From contig NZ_BOOF01000065.1 in NCBI RefSeq assembly GCF_016863095.1, positions 1 to 49,407 of the forward strand: a stretch of DNA of 49,407 nucleotides, in the 5' to 3' direction. Made by a program: the position numbers and the translations under genes. The stretch is from Microbispora siamensis (GTDB lineage Bacteria; Actinomycetota; Actinomycetes; Streptosporangiales; Streptosporangiaceae). Below the pieces are notes generated by a model. The model ran no database searches, was not told where the DNA came from, and saw nothing but the letters and a program-made list of their open reading frames with translations. Shown here piece by piece: positions 16,336-23,440 of this stretch (position 1 is the first letter of the stretch; each line of letters starts with the position of its first letter).

Positions 16336-17412
16336 TCAGCTCAGGTTGTTGCCCCACAGCGACTTGTCATCGTGCTTCACGCTGGGGATCCCGCCGTAGG
16401 TGCCGCCGTCCGCGGTGACGAGCGGTGCGGACAGCTGGTCCTCCAGCAGGCCGGGCCGCACCTGGATGATGGTGCTGTCGTGATCGGTCTTGCCCGGCTG
16501 GAAGGTCTTGCCCTCGATCGCGGCCTGGGCGTACGACAGCGCCCACTTGGCGTACAGGTCCGCGGGCTGGGAGACGGTGGCGTCGATGTTCCCGGCGGCG
16601 ATGTCCTTGAGCTCCTGCGGGATGCCGTCGTTGGAGACGACGAAGACGTGCTTGGGGTCAGTCGGCGGCACCAGGAGGCCGCGCTGCTTGAGCACCTGCA
16701 GCGTTCCGGCGAGGGCGAAGCTCGACTGCATGTAGACGCCCTTGACGTCGGGGTTCGCGGTCAGGACCGTGGAGAGCTTCTGCGAGGCCACGGCGCCGTC
16801 CCAGTTGGTCGCCTCGCCGAAGACCTTGATGCCGGGGTAGTTCTGCCTCATGCAGTCGTTGAACGCCTCGGTGCGGTCCCGGCCGTTGATGGAGGCCAGG
16901 TCGCCCTCCAGCATGACCACCTTGCCCTTGCCGCCGAGCTTCTCGCCGAGGAACTTGCAGGCCTTCTCCCCGTACGCGCGGTTGTCGGCCCGTACGACCA
17001 TGAAGGCGTTGCCGGTGTCGGGCCGGGTGTCCACGAGCACGGCGGGAATCTTCTTGCTCTCGAGCTGCTGCAGCGTGGGCGCCACCGCCGCGGTGTCCTG
17101 CGGCGCCATGACCACGCCCTTCACGCCCTGACCCACCAGGGTCTGCACGTTGGCGGTGAGCTTGGCGATGTCGTTCTGGGAGTTGGTGGTCTTGACCTCC
17201 GCACCCAGCTCGCCGGCGAACTTCGGCACGTAGCTGATGTAGGAGTTCCAGAAGTCCGTATCGGAACGCGGGTAGTCGACGCCGATGACCGGCTTCGCCG
17301 CTGCGTCCCCGCCGGAGTTGTCGTTCCCAGTGCCGCTGTTCCCGCCACAGGCCGCGGCGAGGCACCCCGATATGGCTAAGGCCGCGGCGAGCGCGAACCG
17401 TCTGCGTTCCAT
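16336..17412 (-). CDS. Sugar-binding lipoprotein of the ABC importer
   Basis: A 358-residue periplasmic-binding-protein-like lipoprotein (Peripla_BP_4 fold, as in RbsB). The N-terminus MERRRF, a hydrophobic stretch and the lipobox LAAAC (Cys about residue 22) give export and lipid anchoring outside the membrane. A Gly/Asn/Ser-rich linker precedes the folded part, which starts VIGVDYPRSDTDFW. Blocks typical of the fold include GVKGVVMAPQDTAAVAP, IPAVLVDTRPD and VSNDGIPQELKDIAAGNIDATV. The ATG has AAGGAGAG upstream. It is the first gene of the importer operon and should fix its specificity; fucose is the best guess from context. A palindrome and promoter lie about 120 bases upstream. Confidence 0.92.
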   Translation of the reverse strand: MERRRFALAAALAISGCLAAACGGNSGTGNDNSGGDAAAKPVIGVDYPRSDTDFWNSYISYVPKFAGELGAEVKTTNSQNDIAKLTANVQTLVGQGVKGVVMAPQDTAAVAPTLQQLESKKIPAVLVDTRPDTGNAFMVVRADNRAYGEKACKFLGEKLGGKGKVVMLEGDLASINGRDRTEAFNDCMRQNYPGIKVFGEATNWDGAVASQKLSTVLTANPDVKGVYMQSSFALAGTLQVLKQRGLLVPPTDPKHVFVVSNDGIPQELKDIAAGNIDATVSQPADLYAKWALSYAQAAIEGKTFQPGKTDHDSTIIQVRPGLLEDQLSAPLVTADGGTYGGIPSVKHDDKSLWGNNLS

Positions 17413-17529
17413 CGTCTCTCCTTCTGAAGCACCACGGCTGCCATGCCGTCCCTGACCGCGCCACGCTCAGGTGACGCCCACGTGCGGGGCTTGGGCGAGA
17501 CTCGCCGTGAGCGGGCTCATCACGCACAG

Positions 17530-17542
17530 GACATGGGATGTC
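17530..17542. promoter_or_regulatory. Operator-like palindrome GACAT-N3-ATGTC upstream of the importer
   Basis: GACATgggATGTC is a perfect inverted repeat placed directly after the -10 box of the importer promoter, so it would cover the start of transcription. The same palindrome occurs before the GH29 gene at 23331. A FadR-family repressor is the likely binder; the neighbouring regulator at 17839 is the first candidate. Confidence 0.6.
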
Positions 17543-17571
17543 TTTCTATGCTCAAACCCCGTCAGTGTCCA
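17543..17571 (-). promoter_or_regulatory. Promoter of the sugar importer operon
   Basis: On the minus strand, TGGACA (17566-17571) and TAGAAA (17543-17548) are 17 bases apart, giving a -35/-10 pair about 130 bases before the binding-protein ATG. The -10 box is imperfect at its last base. The 13-base palindrome follows immediately. Confidence 0.45.
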
Positions 17572-17669
17572 GACCTTGAGGACAGAATGGTGATATTCCG
17601 TTATTTGGGTGGCTCGCAGTGGGCAAGGGATCCGACGTATCGACTGTCCCGGCCGGGCCGAGATCACGA

Positions 17670-17682
17670 CACATCGCATGTC
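17670..17682. promoter_or_regulatory. Second operator-like palindrome (one mismatch)
   Basis: CACATcgcATGTC differs at one of ten defined positions from GACAT-N3-ATGTC. It lies 140 bases from the first copy, in the same divergent region. Confidence 0.4.
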
Positions 17683-17819
17683 TGTCCCGGCTGAAGGCGT
17701 GGCACGACGGGACCGTGCCAGGCAGCACATGTCACGGCACCCCTCATCCGGCAGGGGTGCGGCTGGTTCCGACAGCCTTCCCACGCACCCGCAGGGACCG
17801 TGTGGAGGTCCGCTGTCCT

Positions 17820-17843
17820 GACATACCAAAATGCAGGTATGTC
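17820..17843. promoter_or_regulatory. Palindrome over the start codon of FadR regulator 2
   Basis: GACATACC and GGTATGTC are perfect 8-base inverted arms separated by 8 bases. The right arm contains the ATG of the regulator gene (17839-17841). No Shine-Dalgarno precedes this ATG at a usual distance, so the message may be leaderless. Binding here would block its own transcription, so autorepression is likely. Confidence 0.55.
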
Positions 17844-18552
17844 GTTGACCGAGCAGGCGATCGAACGCATCAGGCACCTCATCAAGGACGGGACGCTTCC
17901 CCCGGGCGCCCGGCTGCCTCCAGAACAGGAGCTGGCCGCCGAGCTGGGCCTGTCCCGCAACCTGCTCAGAGAGGCGGTCCGCTCCCTCGTCACCACACGC
18001 GTGCTCGAGGTGCGCAGGGGCGACGGCACCTACGTCACGAGCCTGTCGCCGGAGCTGCTGCTCGAAGGAGTCGGCCTCGCCGTGGAGATGATGCGGGGCG
18101 ACGATCTGCTCGAGATCACCGAGGTGCGGCGCCTGTTCGAGCCGGTGGCGACGGGTCTGGCCGCCGCCCGGATCACCGCCGACCAGCTCGCTGACGTCGA
18201 ACGGCACCTCAACGCGATGATCGCGGCGCAGGACGACATCGAAGCGCTCAACCACCACGACGACGCCTTCCACCGGGCCGTTTTCGACGCGACGGGCAAC
18301 AAGTCCCTGTCCGCCCTGCTCGGCGGCATCGCCAGCCGGACGCTCCGGGCCCGTGTCTGGCGCGGGCTCGTCGAGGAGAACGCGGCCGGCCGCACGATTG
18401 CCGAGCACGCCGCCATCTACCGCGCGCTCGCGGCCGGCGACGCCCCCCTCGCCCAGGCGGTCGCGCTCATGCACGTCAGCACCACGGAGACCTGGCTGCG
18501 GGAGAACCTCGGTCGTTCGCGGTCCGGCGCGGACCCCCAAACGGTGAGGTGA
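17839..18552 (+). CDS. FadR-family (GntR) transcriptional regulator 2
   Basis: A 237-residue GntR/FadR regulator. The winged helix covers residues 1-75 (LGLSRNLLREAVRSLVTTRV, RRGDGTYVTSLSPELLLEG), and the all-helical FCD domain follows with its ligand histidines in HHDDAFHRAVFDATGN and LMHV. The ATG at 17839 is chosen because homologous sequence starts here; the upstream extension is not family-like. It is divergent from the sugar importer, separated by 426 bases with several palindromes, so it probably controls the importer and itself, with a fucose-pathway acid as effector. It shares the DNA-reading segment almost unchanged with regulator 1 (12051), so their operators may overlap. Confidence 0.88.
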   Translation: MSLTEQAIERIRHLIKDGTLPPGARLPPEQELAAELGLSRNLLREAVRSLVTTRVLEVRRGDGTYVTSLSPELLLEGVGLAVEMMRGDDLLEITEVRRLFEPVATGLAAARITADQLADVERHLNAMIAAQDDIEALNHHDDAFHRAVFDATGNKSLSALLGGIASRTLRARVWRGLVEENAAGRTIAEHAAIYRALAAGDAPLAQAVALMHVSTTETWLRENLGRSRSGADPQTVR

Positions 18553-18617
18553 TCGCGCCGGTCATCGCGCCGTGCCCCCACCGGGTCACCCCATGACGGC
18601 CCTCGCCCGGCCCGAGG

Positions 18618-19340
18618 TCAGCCGGCCACGGGTTCGGACGGCGCGTCGCCGTCGTCGGGCAGCCGCTGCAGGGACTCCTCCACCCCGATGAGATGGTTGG
18701 CCATCCGGATGCGCGCCCGTTCGGGATCGCGCGCCGCGAGCGCCGCCCAGATCGCCACGTGCTCCTCGTGGGTGCGCCGGTCGGCCCCCTCCTCGTGCAG
18801 GCTGCGCCACAGCCGGCCGCGGACGGTGCGCCTGGCGAACGCCTCGATCAGGCCGACCATGACCGGGTTGTCGGTATGGGCGGCGATGATGCGGTGAAAG
18901 GCGATGTCGATCTCGATGAGACGCTCGTGGTCGTGAGGCGCCTGACCGACGATCCTGGCCGACTCGCCGAGCAGGTCCCTGGCCTGGCGGAGCGCCTCGT
19001 CGGTGATCCTGGTCGCGGCCAGCCGTGCCGCTTCGGACTCCAGCAGGCGCCGTACGGAGTGCACGTGCCGCGGGTCGCCTTGGCCGTGCAGCTCGACGAC
19101 GAAGCCCATCGGAGCCAGCAACTGCGTCGCGTCGAGGTTCGTGATGTACGTCCCGTCACCCTGCCGGGTACTGACGATCCCGAGGATCGACAGCGCCGAC
19201 ACCCCTTCGCGCAACGCCCCGCGCGAGACGCCCAGCGACTCGGCGAGGTCCTTCTCGACGGGCAGGCGGTCGCCGGGCCGCAGGACGCCGTCGAGGATCA
19301 TCCGCTTGATGCTGTCCACTACATCGTCTGTGCGTGACAT
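18618..19340 (-). CDS. FadR-family (GntR) transcriptional regulator 3
   Basis: A 240-residue GntR/FadR regulator with winged helix (LGVSRGALREGVSALSILGI, RQGDGTYITNL) and an FCD domain (LIEIDIAFHRIIAAHTDN near residue 150, MANHLIG near 225). The ATG at 19340 is the family-typical start (MSRTDDVVDSIKRMILDG); a Shine-Dalgarno is not clear. It is convergent with regulator 2 and divergent from the GH95 fucosidase, which it most likely controls. It is the third member of this family within 7.3 kb. Its recognition helix differs somewhat from those of regulators 1 and 2, so it may read another operator. Confidence 0.88.
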   Translation of the reverse strand: MSRTDDVVDSIKRMILDGVLRPGDRLPVEKDLAESLGVSRGALREGVSALSILGIVSTRQGDGTYITNLDATQLLAPMGFVVELHGQGDPRHVHSVRRLLESEAARLAATRITDEALRQARDLLGESARIVGQAPHDHERLIEIDIAFHRIIAAHTDNPVMVGLIEAFARRTVRGRLWRSLHEEGADRRTHEEHVAIWAALAARDPERARIRMANHLIGVEESLQRLPDDGDAPSEPVAG

Positions 19341-19658
19341 GGCAGGTAGGTTCCCAGAGTCCGGCCGGAGCGGGGAGTTCACCCGTCCACCATGGGCGGC
19401 CAGGAAGCGGATGCGGCTTGCCCGTACGTCGCCGTCGCCCCATCCCACCCACGTGGACAAGTCAAAGGTTAGATGTTTCCTGCCGTTGCAAGGGTCAGAT
19501 GGCCGCCTTTCGGGCGTTTATAGACGAATCGTTGACCGATACATCAAATCTTTGTAGCTTTGCCCTCACCCCCTACACAGCCTCGTCACGCAGCCGGTTC
19601 GCAGCTCCATTGGCGCGGTGCCGGCCGCCGGCAAGGCCGCAGCGCGCTTGGAGAGCGA
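19341..19658. other. Divergent control region between regulator 3 and the GH95 gene
   Basis: A 318-base region without a gene. The part near GH95 is AT-rich and carries the promoter listed separately. The rest holds no hairpin or repeat that I could support. A TTGACT on the minus strand near 19465 could be a -35 box for regulator 3, but a matching -10 box is lacking. Confidence 0.5.
19532..19560 (+). promoter_or_regulatory. Promoter of the GH95 fucosidase with an operator-like spacer
   Basis: TTGACC (19532-19537) and TAGCTT (19555-19560) are exactly 17 bases apart. The spacer contains ACATcaaATCT (19541-19551), one mismatch from the ACAT-N3-ATGT core seen elsewhere in the locus. A repressor there would block the polymerase. 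The leader would be about 90 bases. Confidence 0.6.
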
Positions 19659-22600
19659 ATGCCAGATCTGACGCGAAGGCAGTTGATGAAGATCGGCACG
19701 GTCGGAGCCGGGGCTCTGATGCTGCCGATGCAATGGACAGCGGTCGCGCGAGCCGGATCGGTGGCGCCTCCGGAGGTGCGCGCCGCCGGCGACCTGGCGC
19801 TGTGGTACGACAAGGGCGCCGGCACGGACTGGCTCCGCGCCCTCCCCATCGGCAACGGGCGCCTCGGTGCCATGGTGTTCGGCAACGTCGACGCCGAGCG
19901 GCTGCAGCTCAACGAGGACACCGTCTGGGGCGGAGGACCGTACGACCAGAGCAACCCCAAGGGCCTGGCGGCGCTGCCGGAGATCCGCCGGCTCGTCTTC
20001 GAGGACAAATGGACCGAGGCCCAGAGCCTGATCGACCAGAACATGCTGGGGAAACCCGCGGGCCAGCTCGCCTACCAGACGGTCGGCAACATCAGGCTCA
20101 ACTTCCCCGGCACGAGCGGGTTCTCGGAGTACAACCGTCGGCTCGACCTCACCACCGCCACCACGTCCGTCGACTACCTCCTGAACGGCGTGCGGTACAA
20201 GCGCGAGGTGTTCGCGAGCGCACCCGACCAGGTCATCGTCGTCCGCCTGACCGCCGACAAGCCAGGCTCGATCACGTTCACCGCGACGTTCGACAGTCCC
20301 CAGCGCACGACACGCTCCAGCCCTGACGGCACGACGGTGGCGCTCGACGGCGTCTCGGGCGACTTCGAGGGCATCCCCGGCTCGGTCAAGTTCCTGGCGC
20401 TGGCGCGGGCCCTCGCCGAGGGCGGCAGTGTCACCAGTTCCGGCGGAACACTCCAGGTGTCCGCCGCCGACAGCGTGACCCTGCTGATCTCCATCGGCTC
20501 CAGCTACGTGAACTACAAGGACGTCAGCGGCGACTACCAGGGCATCGCGCGGCGGCACCTCGAGGCCGCCCAGCAGACGCCCCACGACAGGCTGCGCAGC
20601 CGTCACGTGGCCGACTACCAGGCATTGTTCAAGCGGACGTCACTCGAACTGGACCGCACCGACGCGGCCGACCAGCCCACGGACGTCCGGATCGCGCAGC
20701 ACTCGGCCGTCGACGACCCGCAGTTCTCCGCGCTGCTGTTCCAGTTCGGCAGGTACCTGCTGATCAGTTGCTCGCGTCCCGGGACCCAGCCGGCCAACCT
20801 GCAGGGCATCTGGAACGATTCCCTGACCCCGTCGTGGGACTCGAAGTACACCATCAACGCCAACCTGCCGATGAACTACTGGCCCGCCGGCTCGACGAAC
20901 CTGTCGGAGTGCTACGAGCCGGTGTTCGACATGATCCAGGACCTCACGGTGACCGGTGCCCGCACGGCCCAGGTGCAGTACGGCGCCGGCGGCTGGGTCA
21001 CCCACCACAACACCGACGCGTGGCGGGCGACCTCGGTCGTCGACGGCGCGTTCTGGGGCATGTGGCAGACCGGCGGCGCGTGGCTGGCCACCATGATCTG
21101 GGACCACTACCTGTACACCGGCGACGTCGAGTTTCTCCGGAAGAACTACCCGGCGATGAAGGGCGCCGCCCAGTTCTTCCTCGACACCCTCGTGGAGGAA
21201 CCGAAGCTGGGATACCTGGTCACGAACCCATCGAACTCGCCCGAGCTCAGCCATCACGCGAACGCCAGCGTGGCCGCCGGTCCGACGATGGACAACCAGA
21301 TCCTGCGCGACCTGTTCGACGGCTGCGCCGAGGCGAGCGAGGTTCTCGGCCTGGACGCCGGCTTCCGGGCGCAGGTCCTGGAGGCCCGGAAGCGGCTGGC
21401 TCCGATGAAGATCGGCTCGCGCGGCAACATCCAGGAGTGGCTGTACGACTGGGTGGAGACCGAGCGGAACCACCGGCACATCTCGCACCTCTACGGCCTG
21501 CACCCCAGCCACCAGATCACCAAGCGGGACACCCCCGAGCTGTTCGAGGCCGCGCGGCGGACGCTGGAACTGCGCGGCGACGACGGCACGGGCTGGTCGC
21601 TGGCCTGGAAGATCAACTACTGGGCGCGGATGGAGGAGGGCAAGCGGGCGCACGACCTGGTCCGCCTCCTCGTGACGCCGGCCAGGCTCGCCCCGAACAT
21701 GTTCGACCTGCACCCTCCGTTCCAGATCGACGGCAACTTCGGCGCGACGTCCGGCATCGCGGAGATGCTGCTGCACAGCCGCAACGGCGAGCTGCACCTG
21801 CTGCCGGCCCTGCCAGAGGCCTGGCCGAAGGGACGGGTCAAGGGCCTGCGGGGCCGCGGCGGTTACACCGTCGGCGCGGCGTGGAGCGACGGGCAGGCCG
21901 ACGAGTACCTCGTCACGCCCGACCGTGACGGCGTCGTCAGGGTACGCGGCGCGATCTTCGCCGGGCGCTACAAGGTGGTCGACGACACGCGCGGCGGCAC
22001 GGCCCGCACCGAGAAGGCCGAGTCCGACCTGATCGAACTCACCGGGAAGGCCGGGCACACCTACCGCGCCTACGCCCTGCAGAAGGTCAAGATCAGCGCG
22101 CCCGCCGAGGTGAGCCCGGGCCAGGAGGCGAAGGTCGGCGTCACCGTCCGGGCGGTCGAGATGCCGCTGGCGCCCAGGACGGTCGTGACCGTCGAGGCGC
22201 CGGAAGGGTGGAGCGTCTCACCGGAGAAGGTCGAGTTGCAGCCCCTGCGGCCCGGCGCGGAGCGCACCGTCGAATTCACCGTCATCCCCGCCCAGGGCCA
22301 GGGCGCGGGCGACGTGGCCCTGATCGGCACGGCGAGCGGCACCCAGGCCGGCAGCGGCTGGACCGCGTCCGCGAAGGCCACGGTCCGGGTATGGGACGGA
22401 CGGGAGAAGCCGCTGGAGGAGCTCTTCAGCAACGTCGCCGTCACCGACGACGCCAACACCGCTCCCGGGAACTTCGACGGCAACGGCGCCAGCATCTCCG
22501 CCCAGGCGCTGGCCCAGGCCGGGGTCACCCCGGGGAGCACCGTCACCAAGAACGGGCTGAACTTCACCTGGCCCGGCGGCGCGGTGGGCACCCCCGACAA

Positions 22601-22970
22601 CGCCATCGCCTCGGGGCAGTCGCTCAAGGTGACCGGCACCGGCAAGACGCTCGGATTCCTGTTGTCCGGCACGTACGGCGCGGTGTCCGGACCGGCCACC
22701 GTCGTCTACAAGGACGGCACGAGACAGACCTTCACCCTCAGCTCACCGGACTGGTACGGCGGGCCAAGGCCGGAGGGCGACGCCGCCGTCGTGGCCGCCT
22801 ACCAGAACCGGCCGAACAACCAGCGGCAGAACACCGCGGCCACCATCTACTACGCGGGCGTGGCCCTGCAGAACAAGGAGGTGTCCCGCGTGGACCTGCC
22901 CAACATCAGCGCGCGGGCGGCGAACGGGGTGGCGACGATGCACATCTTCGCCGTCGCGATCGGCGGCTAG
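19659..22970 (+). CDS. Secreted GH95 alpha-L-fucosidase with C-terminal accessory domains
   Basis: A 1103-residue inverting alpha-L-fucosidase (acts on alpha-1,2-linked fucose or related galactosides). The N-terminus has a twin-arginine motif TRRQLMK and a hydrophobic stretch, so the folded enzyme is exported by Tat. The GH95 domain spans about residues 45-800. The Asn pair N400/N402 (INANLPMNYW) has the spacing of N421/N423 of Bifidobacterium AfcA. E529 (NPSNSPE) fits the general acid, and D641/D642 (GDDGTGWS) fits the Asp that activates the base. A NEW3-like beta domain (about 805-900) and a lectin-like terminal domain (about 925-1103) follow and may bind glycans. The ATG at 19659 has GGAGAG just upstream; earlier in-frame residues are not family-like. 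It supplies fucose to the locus. Confidence 0.92.
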   Translation: MPDLTRRQLMKIGTVGAGALMLPMQWTAVARAGSVAPPEVRAAGDLALWYDKGAGTDWLRALPIGNGRLGAMVFGNVDAERLQLNEDTVWGGGPYDQSNPKGLAALPEIRRLVFEDKWTEAQSLIDQNMLGKPAGQLAYQTVGNIRLNFPGTSGFSEYNRRLDLTTATTSVDYLLNGVRYKREVFASAPDQVIVVRLTADKPGSITFTATFDSPQRTTRSSPDGTTVALDGVSGDFEGIPGSVKFLALARALAEGGSVTSSGGTLQVSAADSVTLLISIGSSYVNYKDVSGDYQGIARRHLEAAQQTPHDRLRSRHVADYQALFKRTSLELDRTDAADQPTDVRIAQHSAVDDPQFSALLFQFGRYLLISCSRPGTQPANLQGIWNDSLTPSWDSKYTINANLPMNYWPAGSTNLSECYEPVFDMIQDLTVTGARTAQVQYGAGGWVTHHNTDAWRATSVVDGAFWGMWQTGGAWLATMIWDHYLYTGDVEFLRKNYPAMKGAAQFFLDTLVEEPKLGYLVTNPSNSPELSHHANASVAAGPTMDNQILRDLFDGCAEASEVLGLDAGFRAQVLEARKRLAPMKIGSRGNIQEWLYDWVETERNHRHISHLYGLHPSHQITKRDTPELFEAARRTLELRGDDGTGWSLAWKINYWARMEEGKRAHDLVRLLVTPARLAPNMFDLHPPFQIDGNFGATSGIAEMLLHSRNGELHLLPALPEAWPKGRVKGLRGRGGYTVGAAWSDGQADEYLVTPDRDGVVRVRGAIFAGRYKVVDDTRGGTARTEKAESDLIELTGKAGHTYRAYALQKVKISAPAEVSPGQEAKVGVTVRAVEMPLAPRTVVTVEAPEGWSVSPEKVELQPLRPGAERTVEFTVIPAQGQGAGDVALIGTASGTQAGSGWTASAKATVRVWDGREKPLEELFSNVAVTDDANTAPGNFDGNGASISAQALAQAGVTPGSTVTKNGLNFTWPGGAVGTPDNAIASGQSLKVTGTGKTLGFLLSGTYGAVSGPATVVYKDGTRQTFTLSSPDWYGGPRPEGDAAVVAAYQNRPNNQRQNTAATIYYAGVALQNKEVSRVDLPNISARAANGVATMHIFAVAIGG

Positions 22971-23002
22971 CGCCCCACCTGAACGAGCCGGACGACATGG
23001 CC

Positions 23003-23038
23003 GGGGGCGCGGCGTGGGACGACCCGCGCCGCGCCCCC
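23003..23038 (+). terminator. Terminator after GH95
   Basis: GGGGGCGCGGCG and CGCCGCGCCCCC form a perfect 12-base-pair stem with a 12-base loop, starting 33 bases after the GH95 stop. There is no T-run, as is common in actinomycetes. Confidence 0.7.
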
Positions 23039-23096
23039 CGGCTCACGCATGCCGATCGCTCCGCTCCGTGTTCTCGCACACTCGATGAAAATTTCA

Positions 23097-23109
23097 GACA
23101 TCCCATTTC
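23097..23109. promoter_or_regulatory. Operator-like palindrome upstream of GH29, one mismatch
   Basis: GACATcccATTTC matches GACAT-N3-ATGTC except for one base. It lies 234 bases before the perfect copy at 23331. Confidence 0.35.
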
Positions 23110-23330
23110 TGGGCAGCAACGGGATCAACGCTCTCGTAGACATGGGTTGAATGCACCCAGGGTGGCGAGGGTGGCGGCAATGCCGACGCGGCATGCGCAA
23201 ACGTGCGAACTCGCGCGCCTAACGCTCATCTCCGCTTGTCGTACGCCCCACGCTCCGCTGGGCCAGATCGCGTCACCGTCACGTCCGGCGGCGGGGGAGT
23301 GTGGACATATCGCCGCCCTTGGCGTACAAC

Positions 23331-23343
23331 GACATCCAATGTC
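23331..23343. promoter_or_regulatory. Perfect operator-like palindrome upstream of GH29
   Basis: GACATccaATGTC is a perfect copy of the palindrome found at the importer promoter, with only the three middle bases changed. It lies 98 bases before the GH29 ATG, a place suited to a promoter-overlapping repressor site. Confidence 0.6.
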
Positions 23344-23440
23344 TCCGCGGTGACCGTCCTTTCATCTTCGTGAAACATCCAAGGGATCGTGCTCATACGT
23401 ACTGTTGCCGAATCTCCCCGATCGTGAGAGGTGCCTCCCC

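Larger units (their letters stand above)
17413..17838. other. Divergent regulatory region between importer and FadR regulator 2
   Basis: This 426-base stretch has no convincing gene. It holds a promoter and adjoining palindrome for the importer (17530-17571), a second related palindrome (17670-17682), an ACATGT sequence at about 17727, and a long palindrome over the regulator start (17820-17843). It is unusually AT-rich between 17535 and 17610 for this DNA, as expected of a control region. Confidence 0.6.
22971..23440. other. Intergenic region between the two fucosidase genes
   Basis: A 470-base region with no convincing gene. It holds a terminator for GH95 at its left end and two copies of the GACAT-N3-ATGTC palindrome, one perfect. 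GH29 therefore has its own control and is not simply read from the GH95 promoter. A clear -35/-10 pair for GH29 was not found. Confidence 0.5.

Noticed and set aside
19560..19658. A longer GH95 start upstream of 19659
   Set aside because: The added residues are not signal-like, the promoter -10 box overlaps that point, and the twin-arginine signal begins at 19659.
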